From: a virus
Reading direction: 5' to 3' (one strand)
IMG/VR virus record: IMGVR_UViG_3300037367_000030
Location: 1 to 40,260 of that record
DNA length: 40,260 bases
A program made the position numbers and the translations under genes. Shown piece by piece: positions 7,872 to 15,428 of this stretch; the stretch's first letter is position 1, and each line of letters begins with the position of its first letter. Below the pieces are notes generated by a model. It did not search any database. It was given only the letters and a program-made list of their open reading frames with translations, and had not been told where the DNA came from.

Positions 7872-9446
7872 TCAGATGTTGTTGAGGTTGATGACGCGGG
7901 CGCGGACCTTTTTGAGCTGGCTGGCCCGGTCGAACGCCATGACGGCGGCGACAGCAAGGTCGATCTTGCGCGCGGAGCCCTTGAAGTCCTTGACGATCCG
8001 GCTGCCGCGCGAGTCCGTTTTGAGCACGCAATTGCCAACATGGCGGGTGAGGTCAGGATCTCCCGAGTGGCTCATCGCCTTATTGACCGCAGCCTCATGG
8101 AATCGGGCGGTTGCGGGGATCATGCGCTCGGGACGCTGGGGATACTCGACCATGGGGATGCGCTCCCCAGCGAGCACCTGCATGGAGCGAGACCAGCGGT
8201 ACGGGTCGCAGACGACCTCTCGGACCCTCCACCGCTTGGCACACTCCCGAATGGCGTCTTCGACGTCTTCGATCGGTACGGACCAGTCCTCGGGGGCTCG
8301 TTCGGGACGAACCCACAGGCCGGCTACGTCGATGAAGGGGATCTCGCCCGTCTGGGCGACCACTAGGGCCGTGGTGTCGTTGTTGAACGACCCGTCGAAG
8401 CCGAGCACGACCTCCGCTCGGTCGGGAATGGTCCGAGCGGTGTCAGCGAGAGCTTCCCAGACATCGAACGGGATCCATTCGGCCGAGGCGGAGGTCACTT
8501 GGTTGAGGTAGAACCGCCGAGAGATGGTCTCGGGCGTTACCGGATCGAGGATCTCGGCCAGGACCCGGTTGACATCGACCCATGACGAGTCGCCACGGGC
8601 TGCGACCAGGCCAGCGCGGATCGCATCCTCGTTCCCGGAGAACTCCTCGATCGGAGGTGCCTCGGTGCTGTCGTAGTAGACGCCCTCGAGCTTGCCATTG
8701 GCGGCTTTCCACGCTTCGTAGGTCTGCTCGGCGGCCGAACCCTCACCCGGGAGGTGCGCATTGGTGATTTCCATGACCCGCGCCGCGCCGTCTCGGGACT
8801 TGCCGAGGTTCCGGCGAATGGCTTGGGACATCTCCAGGCCGTCGTTGTTGGAGAGCCAGTGGTGCGTCTCGTTGGCGATGACGAGAGTGGGACGGCCACC
8901 CTCCAGGGCACGCGGCGAGCTGGTGACCGCCTCGATTCGACCAGTCCCGCGGGCGTAGATGATCTCCTTGCCCATGTCGACGCTGTATTCGGCGATGGTG
9001 TCCTTGGAGAACAGGCCGGGGAAGAGCGTCATCGTGTTGCGGGTCTGATCTCGGCTGACGGCCGCAACTTGGATCCACGGTGCCGGGTGTTGGATCGCCA
9101 GCGGAAGCCCATTTTTCTGCCACCCACCGAACCGACAGGGCCCGCAGAGCTCCACGGCCGCCAGGGAAGCGAGGAACGGGTCCTTGCCCCAGCCCTTCAT
9201 GCGCCGAAGAACGCCGCGTCGGTGGCGAAATGCCCCCTTGGCGTCGATTTCGTACCAACGGAGCACGATGCGTGTCTGCTCGGGCGTGTACTCCCACGGT
9301 GTGCCGGCCAGAGGGCCGTCAGGTTGAAGAAGATGGTCGGCTGTCCAGAGCAAGACGTCCCAACCGAGCGTGCGATTTTCCGGCGGGACTATGTCCGGCC
9401 AGGTCCGAATGGGTTTCGTTCGGTCAAGAACCCTTGCTCGCGGCAT
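7872..9446 (-). CDS. Terminase large subunit
   Basis: 524 residues from the ATG at 9446 (GGAGAAG upstream); it overlaps the small subunit by 23 bp. The ATPase domain has RRMKGWGKDPF (residues 81-91, a modified Walker A) and RPTLVIANETHHW (185-197, Walker B with the catalytic Glu). The nuclease domain starts around LGFDGSFNNDTTALVV (Asp351) and ends with KIDLAVAAVMAFDRA. These are hallmarks of the HK97/actinophage TerL family. It packages DNA into proheads through the portal and cuts concatemers. An earlier ATG at 9503 would add 19 basic residues without a better ribosome binding site. Confidence 0.93.
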   Translation of the reverse strand: MPRARVLDRTKPIRTWPDIVPPENRTLGWDVLLWTADHLLQPDGPLAGTPWEYTPEQTRIVLRWYEIDAKGAFRHRRGVLRRMKGWGKDPFLASLAAVELCGPCRFGGWQKNGLPLAIQHPAPWIQVAAVSRDQTRNTMTLFPGLFSKDTIAEYSVDMGKEIIYARGTGRIEAVTSSPRALEGGRPTLVIANETHHWLSNNDGLEMSQAIRRNLGKSRDGAARVMEITNAHLPGEGSAAEQTYEAWKAANGKLEGVYYDSTEAPPIEEFSGNEDAIRAGLVAARGDSSWVDVNRVLAEILDPVTPETISRRFYLNQVTSASAEWIPFDVWEALADTARTIPDRAEVVLGFDGSFNNDTTALVVAQTGEIPFIDVAGLWVRPERAPEDWSVPIEDVEDAIRECAKRWRVREVVCDPYRWSRSMQVLAGERIPMVEYPQRPERMIPATARFHEAAVNKAMSHSGDPDLTRHVGNCVLKTDSRGSRIVKDFKGSARKIDLAVAAVMAFDRASQLKKVRARVINLNNI

Positions 9447-9870
9447 TTCGGTACTTCTCCATGAGATGCACCGACGCCGGCTCCGGTTGCTTCTCCCGCT
9501 CAAGTTCCAACCGGGCCCGGCGGCGGGACCCCTCGGTCGTGAGAAGCTCGGTCATGCCCGACATCACCGACGCGAACAGGACGGCGGAAAATCGCTCACC
9601 GCTGCTCAAGTTGCGGGACATTGCCTCGGCCACGTAACGGGCAGTCGCCCAGTCCGAGGCTTCGTAGAACTGGGACTGGCCGGACGCGGCGAGCGAGTTG
9701 AACCAGTCGGCGGCGATGGAGTGCCACGCGGGATCAGCCGTCAGCGTGGTGGGCGGGACCTCCGGGATCTCGCTCGAGCCCGAAGGTGCTTTTGTAATCG
9801 CGCCCGCTGGGTTCTTGTTCCTGCGTCGACGTTGGTCAGAGCGTTTCGGGATGGGACCGTCACCAGGCAT
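9424..9870 (-). CDS. Terminase small subunit
   Basis: 148 residues from the ATG at 9870 (AGGAGATCCC before it). The start MPGDGPIPKRSDQRRRRNK is the typical basic, Arg-rich N-terminus of actinophage small terminases. WHSIAADWFNSLAASGQSQFYEASDW is a widely shared stretch. The rest is helical, including a C-terminal ARLELEREK segment. It recognises the packaging start and feeds DNA to the large subunit, whose gene overlaps its 3' end. Confidence 0.85.
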   Translation of the reverse strand: MPGDGPIPKRSDQRRRRNKNPAGAITKAPSGSSEIPEVPPTTLTADPAWHSIAADWFNSLAASGQSQFYEASDWATARYVAEAMSRNLSSGERFSAVLFASVMSGMTELLTTEGSRRRARLELEREKQPEPASVHLMEKYRNAASKGS

Positions 9871-9878
9871 GGGATCTC

Positions 9879-10364
9879 CTAAACGGCCAGCGGGAACTCC
9901 CCATCGCTCTTGAATCGATTGATGTACTCCAGGAACGGACCCACCGACGTGCTCTCCAGCCAACCCACCTTGCGATTACAGGAAACACATAGGAGTGCCC
10001 GCACGCATTTCCCGCAGGTGTACCGACCCGGGCAGCAGGAATGGTCGTGATCGACCTGGAACACGTCGTACATGCCGCCGGGTTTGGTCGTGGCGCAGAT
10101 GGCGCAGCCGCCGCCCTGCCTTTTGAGCATGGCATCGAACTCCGCCAGCGTCATCCTGTAGTACTTGCGGAGCTTCAATTCTCGACGCCGCTCGGACGTG
10201 AGCGACTTGGATTGCTCCCTCTCCTGAACCCGTCGGCACTCTCGGCAGTAGGCACGCAACCCACCGGGTCGCTCAGGCGCAGGAGCGAAAGCGGCGGCTG
10301 AAAGGGACTTCCTACACCGCGAGCATTTCTTAAATCTCGCGGACGGGTGGGTAGGCTCACTCAC
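9879..10364 (-). CDS. Endonuclease VII-type HNH homing endonuclease
   Basis: 161 residues from a GTG at 10364 (GGAGG seven bases upstream). It contains a CSRCRKSLSAAAF and CRECRR zinc motif, a basic linker, then GGCAICATTKPGG, FQVDHDHSCCPG, CGKCVRALLCVSCNRKVGWL. This is the endonuclease VII core. It ends 8 bp before the small terminase start and separates that gene from the HNH gene at 10679, which in related phages lies directly beside it. It carries the shared hairpin leader, so I read it as an inserted homing endonuclease. Confidence 0.87.
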   Translation of the reverse strand: MSEPTHPSARFKKCSRCRKSLSAAAFAPAPERPGGLRAYCRECRRVQEREQSKSLTSERRRELKLRKYYRMTLAEFDAMLKRQGGGCAICATTKPGGMYDVFQVDHDHSCCPGRYTCGKCVRALLCVSCNRKVGWLESTSVGPFLEYINRFKSDGEFPLAV

Positions 10365-10440
10365 ATCGACACCTCCATGTCGGTCACGCCCCGGGTGGTT
10401 ACCGCCACGCCGGGGCACTCTTATTTTCTCACGCGGGCGT
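10365..10440 (-). promoter_or_regulatory. HNH-gene leader with GC hairpin and RBS (copy B)
   Basis: Minus strand: AAAATAAG, then the stem GCCCCGGCGTGG/CCACCCGGGGC (10416-10388), CGTGACCGA (10388-10380), GGAGGT and the GTG start. AATAAG upstream may be a -10 box. Stem bases differ from copy A but pair equally well, which supports a conserved RNA fold. Confidence 0.65.
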
Positions 10441-10618
10441 CTCAAGTTTGGCGATGTCAGGACCCGTACTGACTGCCAACACACTGGGCGGGTCGTTTAT
10501 GAAAAATCCGCTGGAAATATCGACCCGCCCCACCCGGGTATACACACATACACCCAGGTCACAGCCATATTCCCTCACCGGGACCTACCGAGGTACTGTC
10601 TCTCCCGCACTGCCAGCC

Positions 10619-10668
10619 GGTGATAGGTGAGACCACCATGGTCGGCACTCCCACCGACTGGTGATAGG
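10619..10668 (+). repeat. Short direct repeat GGTGATAGG in the gap before the endonuclease gene
   Basis: GGTGATAGGTGAG at 10619 recurs as GGTGATAGGCGAG at 10660, 41 bases apart. The gap 10441-10678 between the HNH gene and the terminase block has no gene on either strand. Because HNH and small terminase genes commonly flank the packaging site, this gap is a candidate cos region, but I could not identify cohesive ends. Confidence 0.4.
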
Positions 10669-10678
10669 CGAGTCCTAC

Positions 10679-10981
10679 CTAGGCAACGCTGACTCGTGCT
10701 CCCTTGCTCGAGTTGTGCCGACGGCAGCGACAGCACAGATTCCCTCGCTCGTCAGTTCCACCCATCGCCTTGGGAATGATGTGGTCGCAGGTCAGCGGGT
10801 TACCGGGTAATCCCGTCGTGCCACAGTCCCGGCAGCAACCTTCCTCACGGATGACTCGCTGGGACAGCTTCCGCCACTCGGATCCGTAGCCACGAGCGGT
10901 CGTCGTCCCACACTCGTCGCACAACGATCCATTCGTGGTCAACTCGCTACACCGCAAGCACGGTCGTGGCAACCGTGGCAT
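10679..10981 (-). CDS. HNH endonuclease of the packaging module
   Basis: 100 residues. N-terminal zinc motif CLRCSELTTNGSLCDEC, then GYGSEWRKLSQRVIRE, CCRDCGTTGLPGNPLTCDHI and the HNH core DHIIPKAMGGTDERGNLCC with CRRHNSSKG. This is the classical HNH protein encoded beside terminase genes in many HK97-like phages, where it assists terminase cutting. It differs from the endonuclease VII-type enzymes in the window. Its ATG overlaps the stop of the 52-residue gene upstream (TAATG). Confidence 0.88.
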   Translation of the reverse strand: MPRLPRPCLRCSELTTNGSLCDECGTTTARGYGSEWRKLSQRVIREEGCCRDCGTTGLPGNPLTCDHIIPKAMGGTDERGNLCCRCRRHNSSKGARVSVA

Positions 10982-11139
10982 TACGCCGTTTCCCCAGGTA
11001 GCGCCACCGATTCACCAGACCGCACAACCACAGCGTCATCACCGTACTCGCTCGCCAGGATCTCACGATGCGACTCGTCACTGAGCGACAGATACTCGGC
11101 TCGGGTCAGGGTCTGATCCAGTGCCAACACGTATGCCAC
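10981..11139 (-). CDS. Small acidic protein, unknown
   Basis: 52 residues if started at the GTG at 11139. It reads ALDQTLTRAEYLSLSDESHR and later EYGDDAVVVRSGESVALPG. It overlaps the HNH start by 1 base (TAATG), which argues for a real coupled gene. A second GTG at 11130 is an alternative start. No family recognised. Confidence 0.5.
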   Translation of the reverse strand: MAYVLALDQTLTRAEYLSLSDESHREILASEYGDDAVVVRSGESVALPGETA

Positions 11140-11141
11140 GG

Positions 11142-11348
11142 TCAGACCAACGCCAACGGTCGTCGTTCAGCCAGTAGTCGTTCAGCCAACTTCCGCGCGT
11201 CGCGCTTGCGCTGGTTCTCCACCATCTCCCACGACCGATCGATCTCACGACCGTGCAGATCGTAATACCGCACACACGCTGAGCAGCGATTATGCCTAAG
11301 GATCGGTCGCCAACGAGGATCGGCGTCACACACGCAGCAACGTTTCAA
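11142..11348 (-). CDS. Small zinc-binding protein, unknown
   Basis: 68 residues from a TTG at 11348 preceded by GGAGG at 5-nt spacing, which decides the start. CCVCDAD and CSACVRYYDLHG give two CxxC pairs, so it probably binds zinc. The C-terminal half is a basic helix (NQRKRDARKLAERLLAERRP). It precedes the 52-residue gene and the packaging HNH. The 141-bp stretch upstream (11349-11489) has no gene; a TTGACC lies in it but no matching -10 was found. Confidence 0.6.
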   Translation of the reverse strand: MKRCCVCDADPRWRPILRHNRCSACVRYYDLHGREIDRSWEMVENQRKRDARKLAERLLAERRPLALV

Positions 11349-11489
11349 GGTCGCCTCCGCACGCGAAAGCGCCGCCCAGTTCAGGTCAACCGATTAGGGA
11401 CCAGAACGGCGGCGAAGATTTCAGTCAGCCCAACGGGGACAAACTGGGTATCATGTGGTCCAAATTCTTAGACGATTTTTCGACCGGTG

Positions 11490-11984
11490 TCAACGATGGT
11501 TGCTTTTCAAGCCGATCGAGGCTACGAGTTCCAGCAGCTCGTCGGTAGGCGAAAACCACTCGCCGTGAAGCCGTGATGACGCAAACTGGCGATGAAACGC
11601 GTGTTCTTCAGGAAATCCGCCATCCATCGACGCCAGCACCTTGAGCGGACCACTCGCGCACTCCAAATCCTTCCGGCGCTGATTCACGTTGCCAGAAACG
11701 CCGATTTTGATCGCTCCGTCAGCTCGCTGCATGAAATACACGTATTGCGGTATCGGCATAACGAACGGCTTTTTCGGAGGTGGCGTCAGCGGTGGTGGAT
11801 CAAGTCCCTGACGCTTGTACTGAGCCAGCAACGCATCTTCAAGCGCTGCACGGTCATTCGGATGCACGATCGACCGTCTCAGTGGCATTTCGCATCTGCA
11901 CGGGTCGGTGTCGCAAACCTTGCAATACAGACTTCCCGATCGCGGTTGTTCGCGAACAATCTTCACATATCGAGGTGGCTTCAT
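11490..11984 (-). CDS. GIY-YIG superfamily protein (T5orf172/Mug113 type)
   Basis: 164 residues. The N-terminal 75 residues have CKVCDTDPCRC and a Pro-rich linker. The C-terminal domain reads YVYFMQRADGAIKIGVSGNV, NQRRKDLECASGPLKVL, then EEHAFHRQFASSRLHGEWF. That is the T5orf172 form of the GIY-YIG nuclease fold: YVYFM/IKIG at the start, conserved Arg, and a final Glu-Trp-Phe. It may be a homing or DNA-repair nuclease. It has only a weak ribosome binding site. Confidence 0.82.
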   Translation of the reverse strand: MKPPRYVKIVREQPRSGSLYCKVCDTDPCRCEMPLRRSIVHPNDRAALEDALLAQYKRQGLDPPPLTPPPKKPFVMPIPQYVYFMQRADGAIKIGVSGNVNQRRKDLECASGPLKVLASMDGGFPEEHAFHRQFASSRLHGEWFSPTDELLELVASIGLKSNHR

Positions 11985-12001
11985 TTCGCTATTTTACCAG
12001 T

Positions 12002-12169
12002 TCAGACGTCATTTTTGTCGGAATAATGCTCCACCAAGAACTGGTCGTACTCGCGAGCAACCCGAAAGACGCGGTCTCGCCACAGGTCTTTTGCCACAGG
12101 TTGCGAGATCACGGTTACCAACCGACGCCCGATTTCGACCTCAGCGCGCAATAGCTCGATTTCGTTCAT
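12002..12169 (-). CDS. Small protein, unknown
   Basis: 55 residues: MNEIELLRAEVEIGRRLVTV at the start and VAREYDQFLVEHYSDKNDV at the end, mostly helical. The ATG at 12169 lies close behind the 27-residue gene. No family recognised; the coding call rests on protein-like composition and tight gene spacing. Confidence 0.55.
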   Translation of the reverse strand: MNEIELLRAEVEIGRRLVTVISQPVAKDLWRDRVFRVAREYDQFLVEHYSDKNDV

Positions 12170-12182
12170 TTCGCTCACCCAA

Positions 12183-12266
12183 TCACCACCCCAACGGCCC
12201 GTTCGGGAGTTTCACCCACCTAGGTAGCGGGGCATTACCGCTCTTGCCATCCGTTGAGGTGGTCAT
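12183..12266 (-). CDS. Tiny protein (27 aa), unknown
   Basis: MTTSTDGKSGNAPLPRWVKL followed by PNGPLGW. Its ATG overlaps the stop of the gene upstream by ATGA, and it ends 13 bp before the next start. The length alone is no proof, so this is tentative. Confidence 0.4.
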   Translation of the reverse strand: MTTSTDGKSGNAPLPRWVKLPNGPLGW

Positions 12267-12532
12267 CGCACGTCCTCCCACCAATCCTCGTACAACTCCA
12301 GCCATGCTTTCAATGCGGCAGGAAGCGTCTCGCCTTGAGCCGTGTGCTTGCCCTGATCTGGCTCGCTGAAACCGACGTACCAGAGCATCCACGGCTTCCA
12401 CTGTCGGTCACCCGGGATCTGAGCGTTATACGAGACTACGAAGTCCTGAATCGAGTATTTGCCGTGTTTAGATTCGCAACGACGCCGCGCGGCTTCGCAC
12501 CGTTCCATGAGATCGTTGACTTCGTCGCTCAC
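12263..12532 (-). CDS. Small Trp-rich protein, unknown
   Basis: 89 residues from a GTG at 12532 that overlaps the previous stop (GTGA). It begins SDEVNDLMERCEAARRRCES and has WKPWMLWYVGFSEPDQGK and AWLELYEDWWEDVR, so it is rich in Trp and acidic residues. No family recognised. It belongs to the chain of overlapping small genes between 12.2 and 15.8 kb. Confidence 0.65.
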   Translation of the reverse strand: MSDEVNDLMERCEAARRRCESKHGKYSIQDFVVSYNAQIPGDRQWKPWMLWYVGFSEPDQGKHTAQGETLPAALKAWLELYEDWWEDVR

Positions 12533-12660
12533 GGATGCTCAACCTCGCATTCTTGGCAATTCGGATAAACCTTGCCGTGCGGACACTCCCACCTTTCCGC
12601 TTTAGAGTTCCACTTCAGTAATCGTCCATCCAGCGTCCGAAATACCTCGGTTCTGCTCAC
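12529..12660 (-). CDS. Small zinc-ribbon-like protein
   Basis: 43 residues from a GTG at 12660, overlapping neighbours on both sides by 4 bp. WECPHGKVYPNCQECE supplies Cys-His-Cys-Cys ligands for one zinc. The N-terminal half is TEVFRTLDGRLLKWNSKAER. No function known. Confidence 0.55.
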   Translation of the reverse strand: MSRTEVFRTLDGRLLKWNSKAERWECPHGKVYPNCQECEVEHP

Positions 12661-13097
12661 CCCGTCACCTCCTCACTACCCCAAGGCGTCTTTTTCGCCC
12701 GCTCCGCGCGTTTCGCTTGCGCCTTTCGCGCCCGCGCCAAATCCCCTTTGTTCGCCGGGTGCTCCAGACTTCGTTCCACCGGGTCGACACTCTGCTCGGG
12801 TTCGAGCATCATCAACGCGTCGTTGAGGTCGATCTGCGCGCCCATCAACCGATTGCGCGCGTCTTGGACCTCGCGCACCGCGTGCCGCAGCTTGACCCGG
12901 TATCGCTCGGTCGACGCCACGACATCGCCGGTCGGGTCACCGCTGCCGCCGCCACTCGTCCGTTCGGTCTGACCGCGCTTGGGCCGGCTGTACGCGTTCG
13001 GATACGCCCAGCGATACGCCTCGCGCACCATGCTCACGGTGTGCTCGATATCGCCGAGGAATTCTTCCAACAGGTCGGGTCTTGGCAGATCTGTCAT
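12657..13097 (-). CDS. Hypothetical helical protein
   Basis: 146 residues. Residues 1-30 (LLEEFLGDIEHTVSMVREAY) and 65-100 (RYRVKLRHAVREVQDARNRL) form long helices, separated by a Gly/Ser-rich loop (TSGGGSGDPTGD). The C-terminus is very basic (RARKAQAKRAERAKK). This suggests a small DNA- or protein-binding factor, but I recognise no family. Confidence 0.65.
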   Translation of the reverse strand: MTDLPRPDLLEEFLGDIEHTVSMVREAYRWAYPNAYSRPKRGQTERTSGGGSGDPTGDVVASTERYRVKLRHAVREVQDARNRLMGAQIDLNDALMMLEPEQSVDPVERSLEHPANKGDLARARKAQAKRAERAKKTPWGSEEVTG

Positions 13098-13289
13098 TTA
13101 GCTCCTCACCTGAGTTGATTCCACTGTGTGTGCCTTTCGCTCGCCTAGAATCCCGATTGCGGCCAACGCACGGGTACGAGCGATGCGGTCCGGGATTTCG
13201 GTCTCGGACCGTTTTTCGCGTTCTAGGTCACGGCTCTGGTTGACATCTGCCGGATTCGTCGTGATCATGCTCGCCGTGATAGCTGTCAT
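13098..13289 (-). CDS. Hypothetical protein
   Basis: 63 residues if started at the ATG at 13289. It reads ADVNQSRDLEREKRSETEIP and then DRIARTRALAAIGILGERKA. The last 45 residues are the only plausible coding frame in their stretch. The start is uncertain: the first 20 codons overlap the gene at 13228, an unusually long overlap, and the second ATG at 13268 is equally possible. Confidence 0.5.
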   Translation of the reverse strand: MTAITASMITTNPADVNQSRDLEREKRSETEIPDRIARTRALAAIGILGERKAHTVESTQVRS

Positions 13290-13431
13290 AAGCCACAACT
13301 CCGAATCGACATGCCCACATCGGCTGACGAGCTCGAATCGGACTCTCTTCACAAATCTGCTCTCTGTTAACGCCTGACATCTTCGACGGATCTGCGCCGC
13401 ACTTTTCGCACCGCTGCTTATCACTCCTCAT
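13228..13431 (-). CDS. Small zinc-binding protein, unknown
   Basis: 67 residues starting MRSDKQRCEKCGADPSKMSG, with later Cys and His (CEES, CRFGV, YHGEHDHDESGRC). Its ATG overlaps the preceding stop (ATGA), a strong sign for this start. The His/Asp-rich end overlaps the next gene's start, so one of the two limits may be wrong. Confidence 0.5.
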   Translation of the reverse strand: MRSDKQRCEKCGADPSKMSGVNREQICEESPIRARQPMWACRFGVVAYDSYHGEHDHDESGRCQPEP

Positions 13432-13595
13432 GACCGATACGTCGCGTAAATCCTCTCGACGTGTTCTGTCCTCGTCACGTCGCCATCGGGCCTTGATTCC
13501 AATCCGATTTTGGCACGCGCCTCGTTGAGTGTCACTAGGTCGGCGTTGACCATGCTCTCCAGCACTCTGGCGTCAAATTCGCTCAATATCCGCAT
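13428..13595 (-). CDS. Small protein, unknown
   Basis: 55 residues. MRILSEFDARVLESMVNADL, then VTLNEARAKIGLE, reads like a short helix-turn-helix of the kind used by small DNA-binding proteins. AGGA lies just before the ATG. The C-terminus has TRTEHVERIYATYRS. It is coupled to the next gene by ATGA. Confidence 0.6.
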   Translation of the reverse strand: MRILSEFDARVLESMVNADLVTLNEARAKIGLESRPDGDVTRTEHVERIYATYRS

Positions 13596-13750
13596 TTTCC
13601 TGACTCTCCTTTTCTCATTACTCCGTCGATCTCGTCCTCAATCTCCCCGTAAGGAATCTCGTTCGCCGTGACCTTGACCGTCACGCGGCCACGGTGGCAC
13701 GTGTGCGGAGTTTGGACCCAGTGGTGCACGCGGCAGTAGACGTAGGTCAC
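13583..13750 (-). CDS. Small protein, unknown
   Basis: 55 residues from a GTG at 13750 overlapping the previous stop. It starts VTYVYCRVHHWVQTPHTCHR, then GRVTVKVTANEIPYGEIEDE. The Cys/His residues could bind a metal. It overlaps the following gene by 13 bp. Confidence 0.55.
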   Translation of the reverse strand: MTYVYCRVHHWVQTPHTCHRGRVTVKVTANEIPYGEIEDEIDGVMRKGESGKCGY

Positions 13751-13947
13751 TCGATTTCCTCCTCAAACCCAATCCGCCAGTGCGTCTCCTCAACCGGCAC
13801 CATCTTGGCGAACTTGTGGCCGCAGGGCTGGACTGTCACGCGTCCAAAGTCAGCGTTCTGATCTGGGCGACCGCCGATCGACTCAAACGACGTGATCTCG
13901 CCGTTGCAGGTCGGGCACGCGTCGACGTGGGTGTTGTTGGCGGTCAT
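13747..13947 (-). CDS. Small zinc-binding protein, unknown
   Basis: 66 residues from the ATG at 13947 that overlaps the preceding stop. DACPTCNGEITSFESIGG and VQPCGHKF give a CxxC...CxH zinc site. The C-terminus is acidic (WRIGFEEEIE). An upstream ATG at 14061 would cover most of the neighbouring gene and is rejected. Confidence 0.6.
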   Translation of the reverse strand: MTANNTHVDACPTCNGEITSFESIGGRPDQNADFGRVTVQPCGHKFAKMVPVEETHWRIGFEEEIE

Positions 13948-14183
13948 CTCGGCAACTTGTGGTTTGTCGAATACGCCGCCACTTCCTCGCTCATGGGCAT
14001 CGTCACCGGCAATCCCATTTGCGTTTCGATCGCATCCACCGCCTCGCGTCGATTCGGCCACAGCCCTTCGGCAACGGCCCGATCTGCCAACGTCAGCAGG
14101 TCAGCGCTGCCATCCGTGCCGTATCTCGCTATGAGCGCTTTCAGGTAGAGAAAGCCGCGCATGATTTGGTCGCTGTCAGTCAT
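13944..14183 (-). CDS. Hypothetical helical protein
   Basis: 79 residues: MTDSDQIMRGFLYLKALIAR, then DLLTLADRAVAEGLWPNRRE and AVDAIETQMGLPVTMPMSEE. It looks all-helical and may contain a small helix-turn-helix, but no family is recognised. Coupled by ATGA on both sides. Confidence 0.6.
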   Translation of the reverse strand: MTDSDQIMRGFLYLKALIARYGTDGSADLLTLADRAVAEGLWPNRREAVDAIETQMGLPVTMPMSEEVAAYSTNHKLPR

Positions 14184-14509
14184 TGCTCCTCCTCCTCCAC
14201 TTCCTTCCCCTCAATATCAATCGCCACCTCAAACAACCACGCCGCGAACTCGCGTAACCCGCTCACCGTGAGATTGTCGCCGACAGCGCGCCACCCGTAA
14301 CCGTGCAACGCCGTTCTGACGCACGCGTGGCCTTCGGTCCTGGGCTCGCCGTGTTTGACGTGATCGAGTGTGGTGTCGTAACGGTGCGCTGGTGGTGGGT
14401 TTGGGTCGAATGGCCGCGTCCCGCCACTCGGCTCAGTCGGCGCGTAGAACCCGCGTCCCTCGACAGCGGTGTCCTTGGTTGCGCGTGGCTTGCGGCGGAA
14501 GATGCTCAT
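14180..14509 (-). CDS. Hypothetical protein
   Basis: 109 residues from the ATG at 14509 (MSIFRRKPRATKDTAVEGRG). A Pro-rich middle (FDPNPPPAHRYDTT) is followed by HACVRTALHGYGWRAVGDNL, then FAAWLFEVAIDIEG and a Glu-rich end. The start is fixed by its overlap with the upstream stop. Function unknown. Confidence 0.62.
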   Translation of the reverse strand: MSIFRRKPRATKDTAVEGRGFYAPTEPSGGTRPFDPNPPPAHRYDTTLDHVKHGEPRTEGHACVRTALHGYGWRAVGDNLTVSGLREFAAWLFEVAIDIEGKEVEEEEQ

Positions 14510-14850
14510 GGCTTTTTCACTTTCGTCCTCACTGAGTACTCGTCTGACTCGAAAAACTCCATCGCTGGTCGCAACGACCCGCAGTTGCACGTCTGCCAGC
14601 ACCGATGAATGTCGCATACATCGATATACGTGAGCGCCCATCCACCCGGTCCAGCCATGACTTCCACCACGTTCATCACGACGTCGCCGCGATATCTGAC
14701 CTCGCTCAGGTGATCGCCGAACCGGATCGAAAAGTGATTCTCAGACTTGCGCGGACCCTCTAGGACGAGTTCCGGCGTGCAGGACGGGCACCCGATGATG
14801 TGTACGCCGCTTTCCAGCGTTAGCGGAATCCACTCTCCAACGCTCACCAT
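14506..14850 (-). CDS. Hypothetical protein with scattered Cys residues
   Basis: 114 residues. GCPSCTPELVLEGPR and CDIHRCWQTCNCG could form a zinc site. In between it reads ENHFSIRFGDHLSEVRYRGD, a beta-rich pattern. It overlaps the coiled-coil gene upstream by 7 bp and the next gene by 4 bp. No family recognised. Confidence 0.62.
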   Translation of the reverse strand: MVSVGEWIPLTLESGVHIIGCPSCTPELVLEGPRKSENHFSIRFGDHLSEVRYRGDVVMNVVEVMAGPGGWALTYIDVCDIHRCWQTCNCGSLRPAMEFFESDEYSVRTKVKKP

Positions 14851-14999
14851 CCGCTCCTCAATCTCGTTTCCGACCTCTCACGTTCCAACCGCTCGACCTG
14901 GCGCGCCAAGACGGCGTTGGTAGCGCGTAGGCGCTCGTTCTCTGAGCGGAGTTGCGCGTTCTGCTCGCTCAGGAGGATGACGGTCTGGATGTGGGGCAT
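14844..14999 (-). CDS. Short coiled-coil protein
   Basis: 51 residues from the ATG at 14999. Nearly the whole protein is a heptad coiled coil (LLSEQNAQLRSENERLRATN, then LARQVERLERER). The start overlaps the upstream stop (ATGA). Such short coiled coils usually oligomerise; the role here is unknown. Confidence 0.6.
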   Translation of the reverse strand: MPHIQTVILLSEQNAQLRSENERLRATNAVLARQVERLERERSETRLRSGW

Positions 15000-15169
15000 C
15001 AGAACAACCCCGCCGTCCGCATTGCGTTGAAGCAATCGTCGCAAACGACCGCCTGCTCCTCGACCGGAATGGCGCCGAACAGGCCCACGGCCTCTGCCAG
15101 CGCCTCGTCATCGCTCCAGCCCTTCGAGAACGTGCCGTGACACGCCTCGCACGTGTAGGTACTTCCCAT
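14999..15169 (-). CDS. Small zinc-finger-like protein
   Basis: 56 residues from the ATG at 15169. YTCEACHGTFSKGWSDDEAL and VVCDDCFNAM form paired CxxC motifs around an acidic helix. This is a typical phage zinc-ribbon protein of unknown role. GGGAGGGTG upstream is a good ribosome binding site, and it also carries the stop of a possible 20-codon gene. Confidence 0.65.
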   Translation of the reverse strand: MGSTYTCEACHGTFSKGWSDDEALAEAVGLFGAIPVEEQAVVCDDCFNAMRTAGLF

Positions 15170-15231
15170 CACCCTCCCCTTCGCTCTGGTGGTTGTACTC
15201 GGTGTCGCAGCGCGGCGATGTGGTGGGTCAT
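15169..15231 (-). CDS. Possible 20-residue peptide
   Basis: MTHHIAALRHRVQPPERRGG. Its ATG overlaps the previous stop by ATGA and its stop overlaps the next start by TGATG, the coupling seen throughout this operon. It is too short to judge by composition, so treat it as tentative. Confidence 0.3.
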   Translation of the reverse strand: MTHHIAALRHRVQPPERRGG

Positions 15232-15428
15232 TGCGGGACTTCAATCGGCAAGCGGTTCGGAACCCACTCAATGGCGCCACAAATGCACTCGGCCTTGAGT
15301 GTTCCGGCGCCACCGTTGACTAGGATGGGTCCCCGCATCGCCTCGTGAGTCGACAAGACCCACTCGTGCTGGTGATGCGGGCCAGGCAGCGCCCGAAGGT
15401 GCGGAGTCGCCACGTAGGTGCCCATCAT
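15228..15428 (-). CDS. Small protein, unknown
   Basis: 66 residues. HQHEWVLSTHEAMRGPILVN and LKAECICGAIEWVPNRLPIE supply His and Cys residues that may bind zinc. Two adjacent ATGs (15428, 15425) are possible starts; the first overlaps the upstream stop. No family recognised. Confidence 0.58.
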   Translation of the reverse strand: MMGTYVATPHLRALPGPHHQHEWVLSTHEAMRGPILVNGGAGTLKAECICGAIEWVPNRLPIEVPQ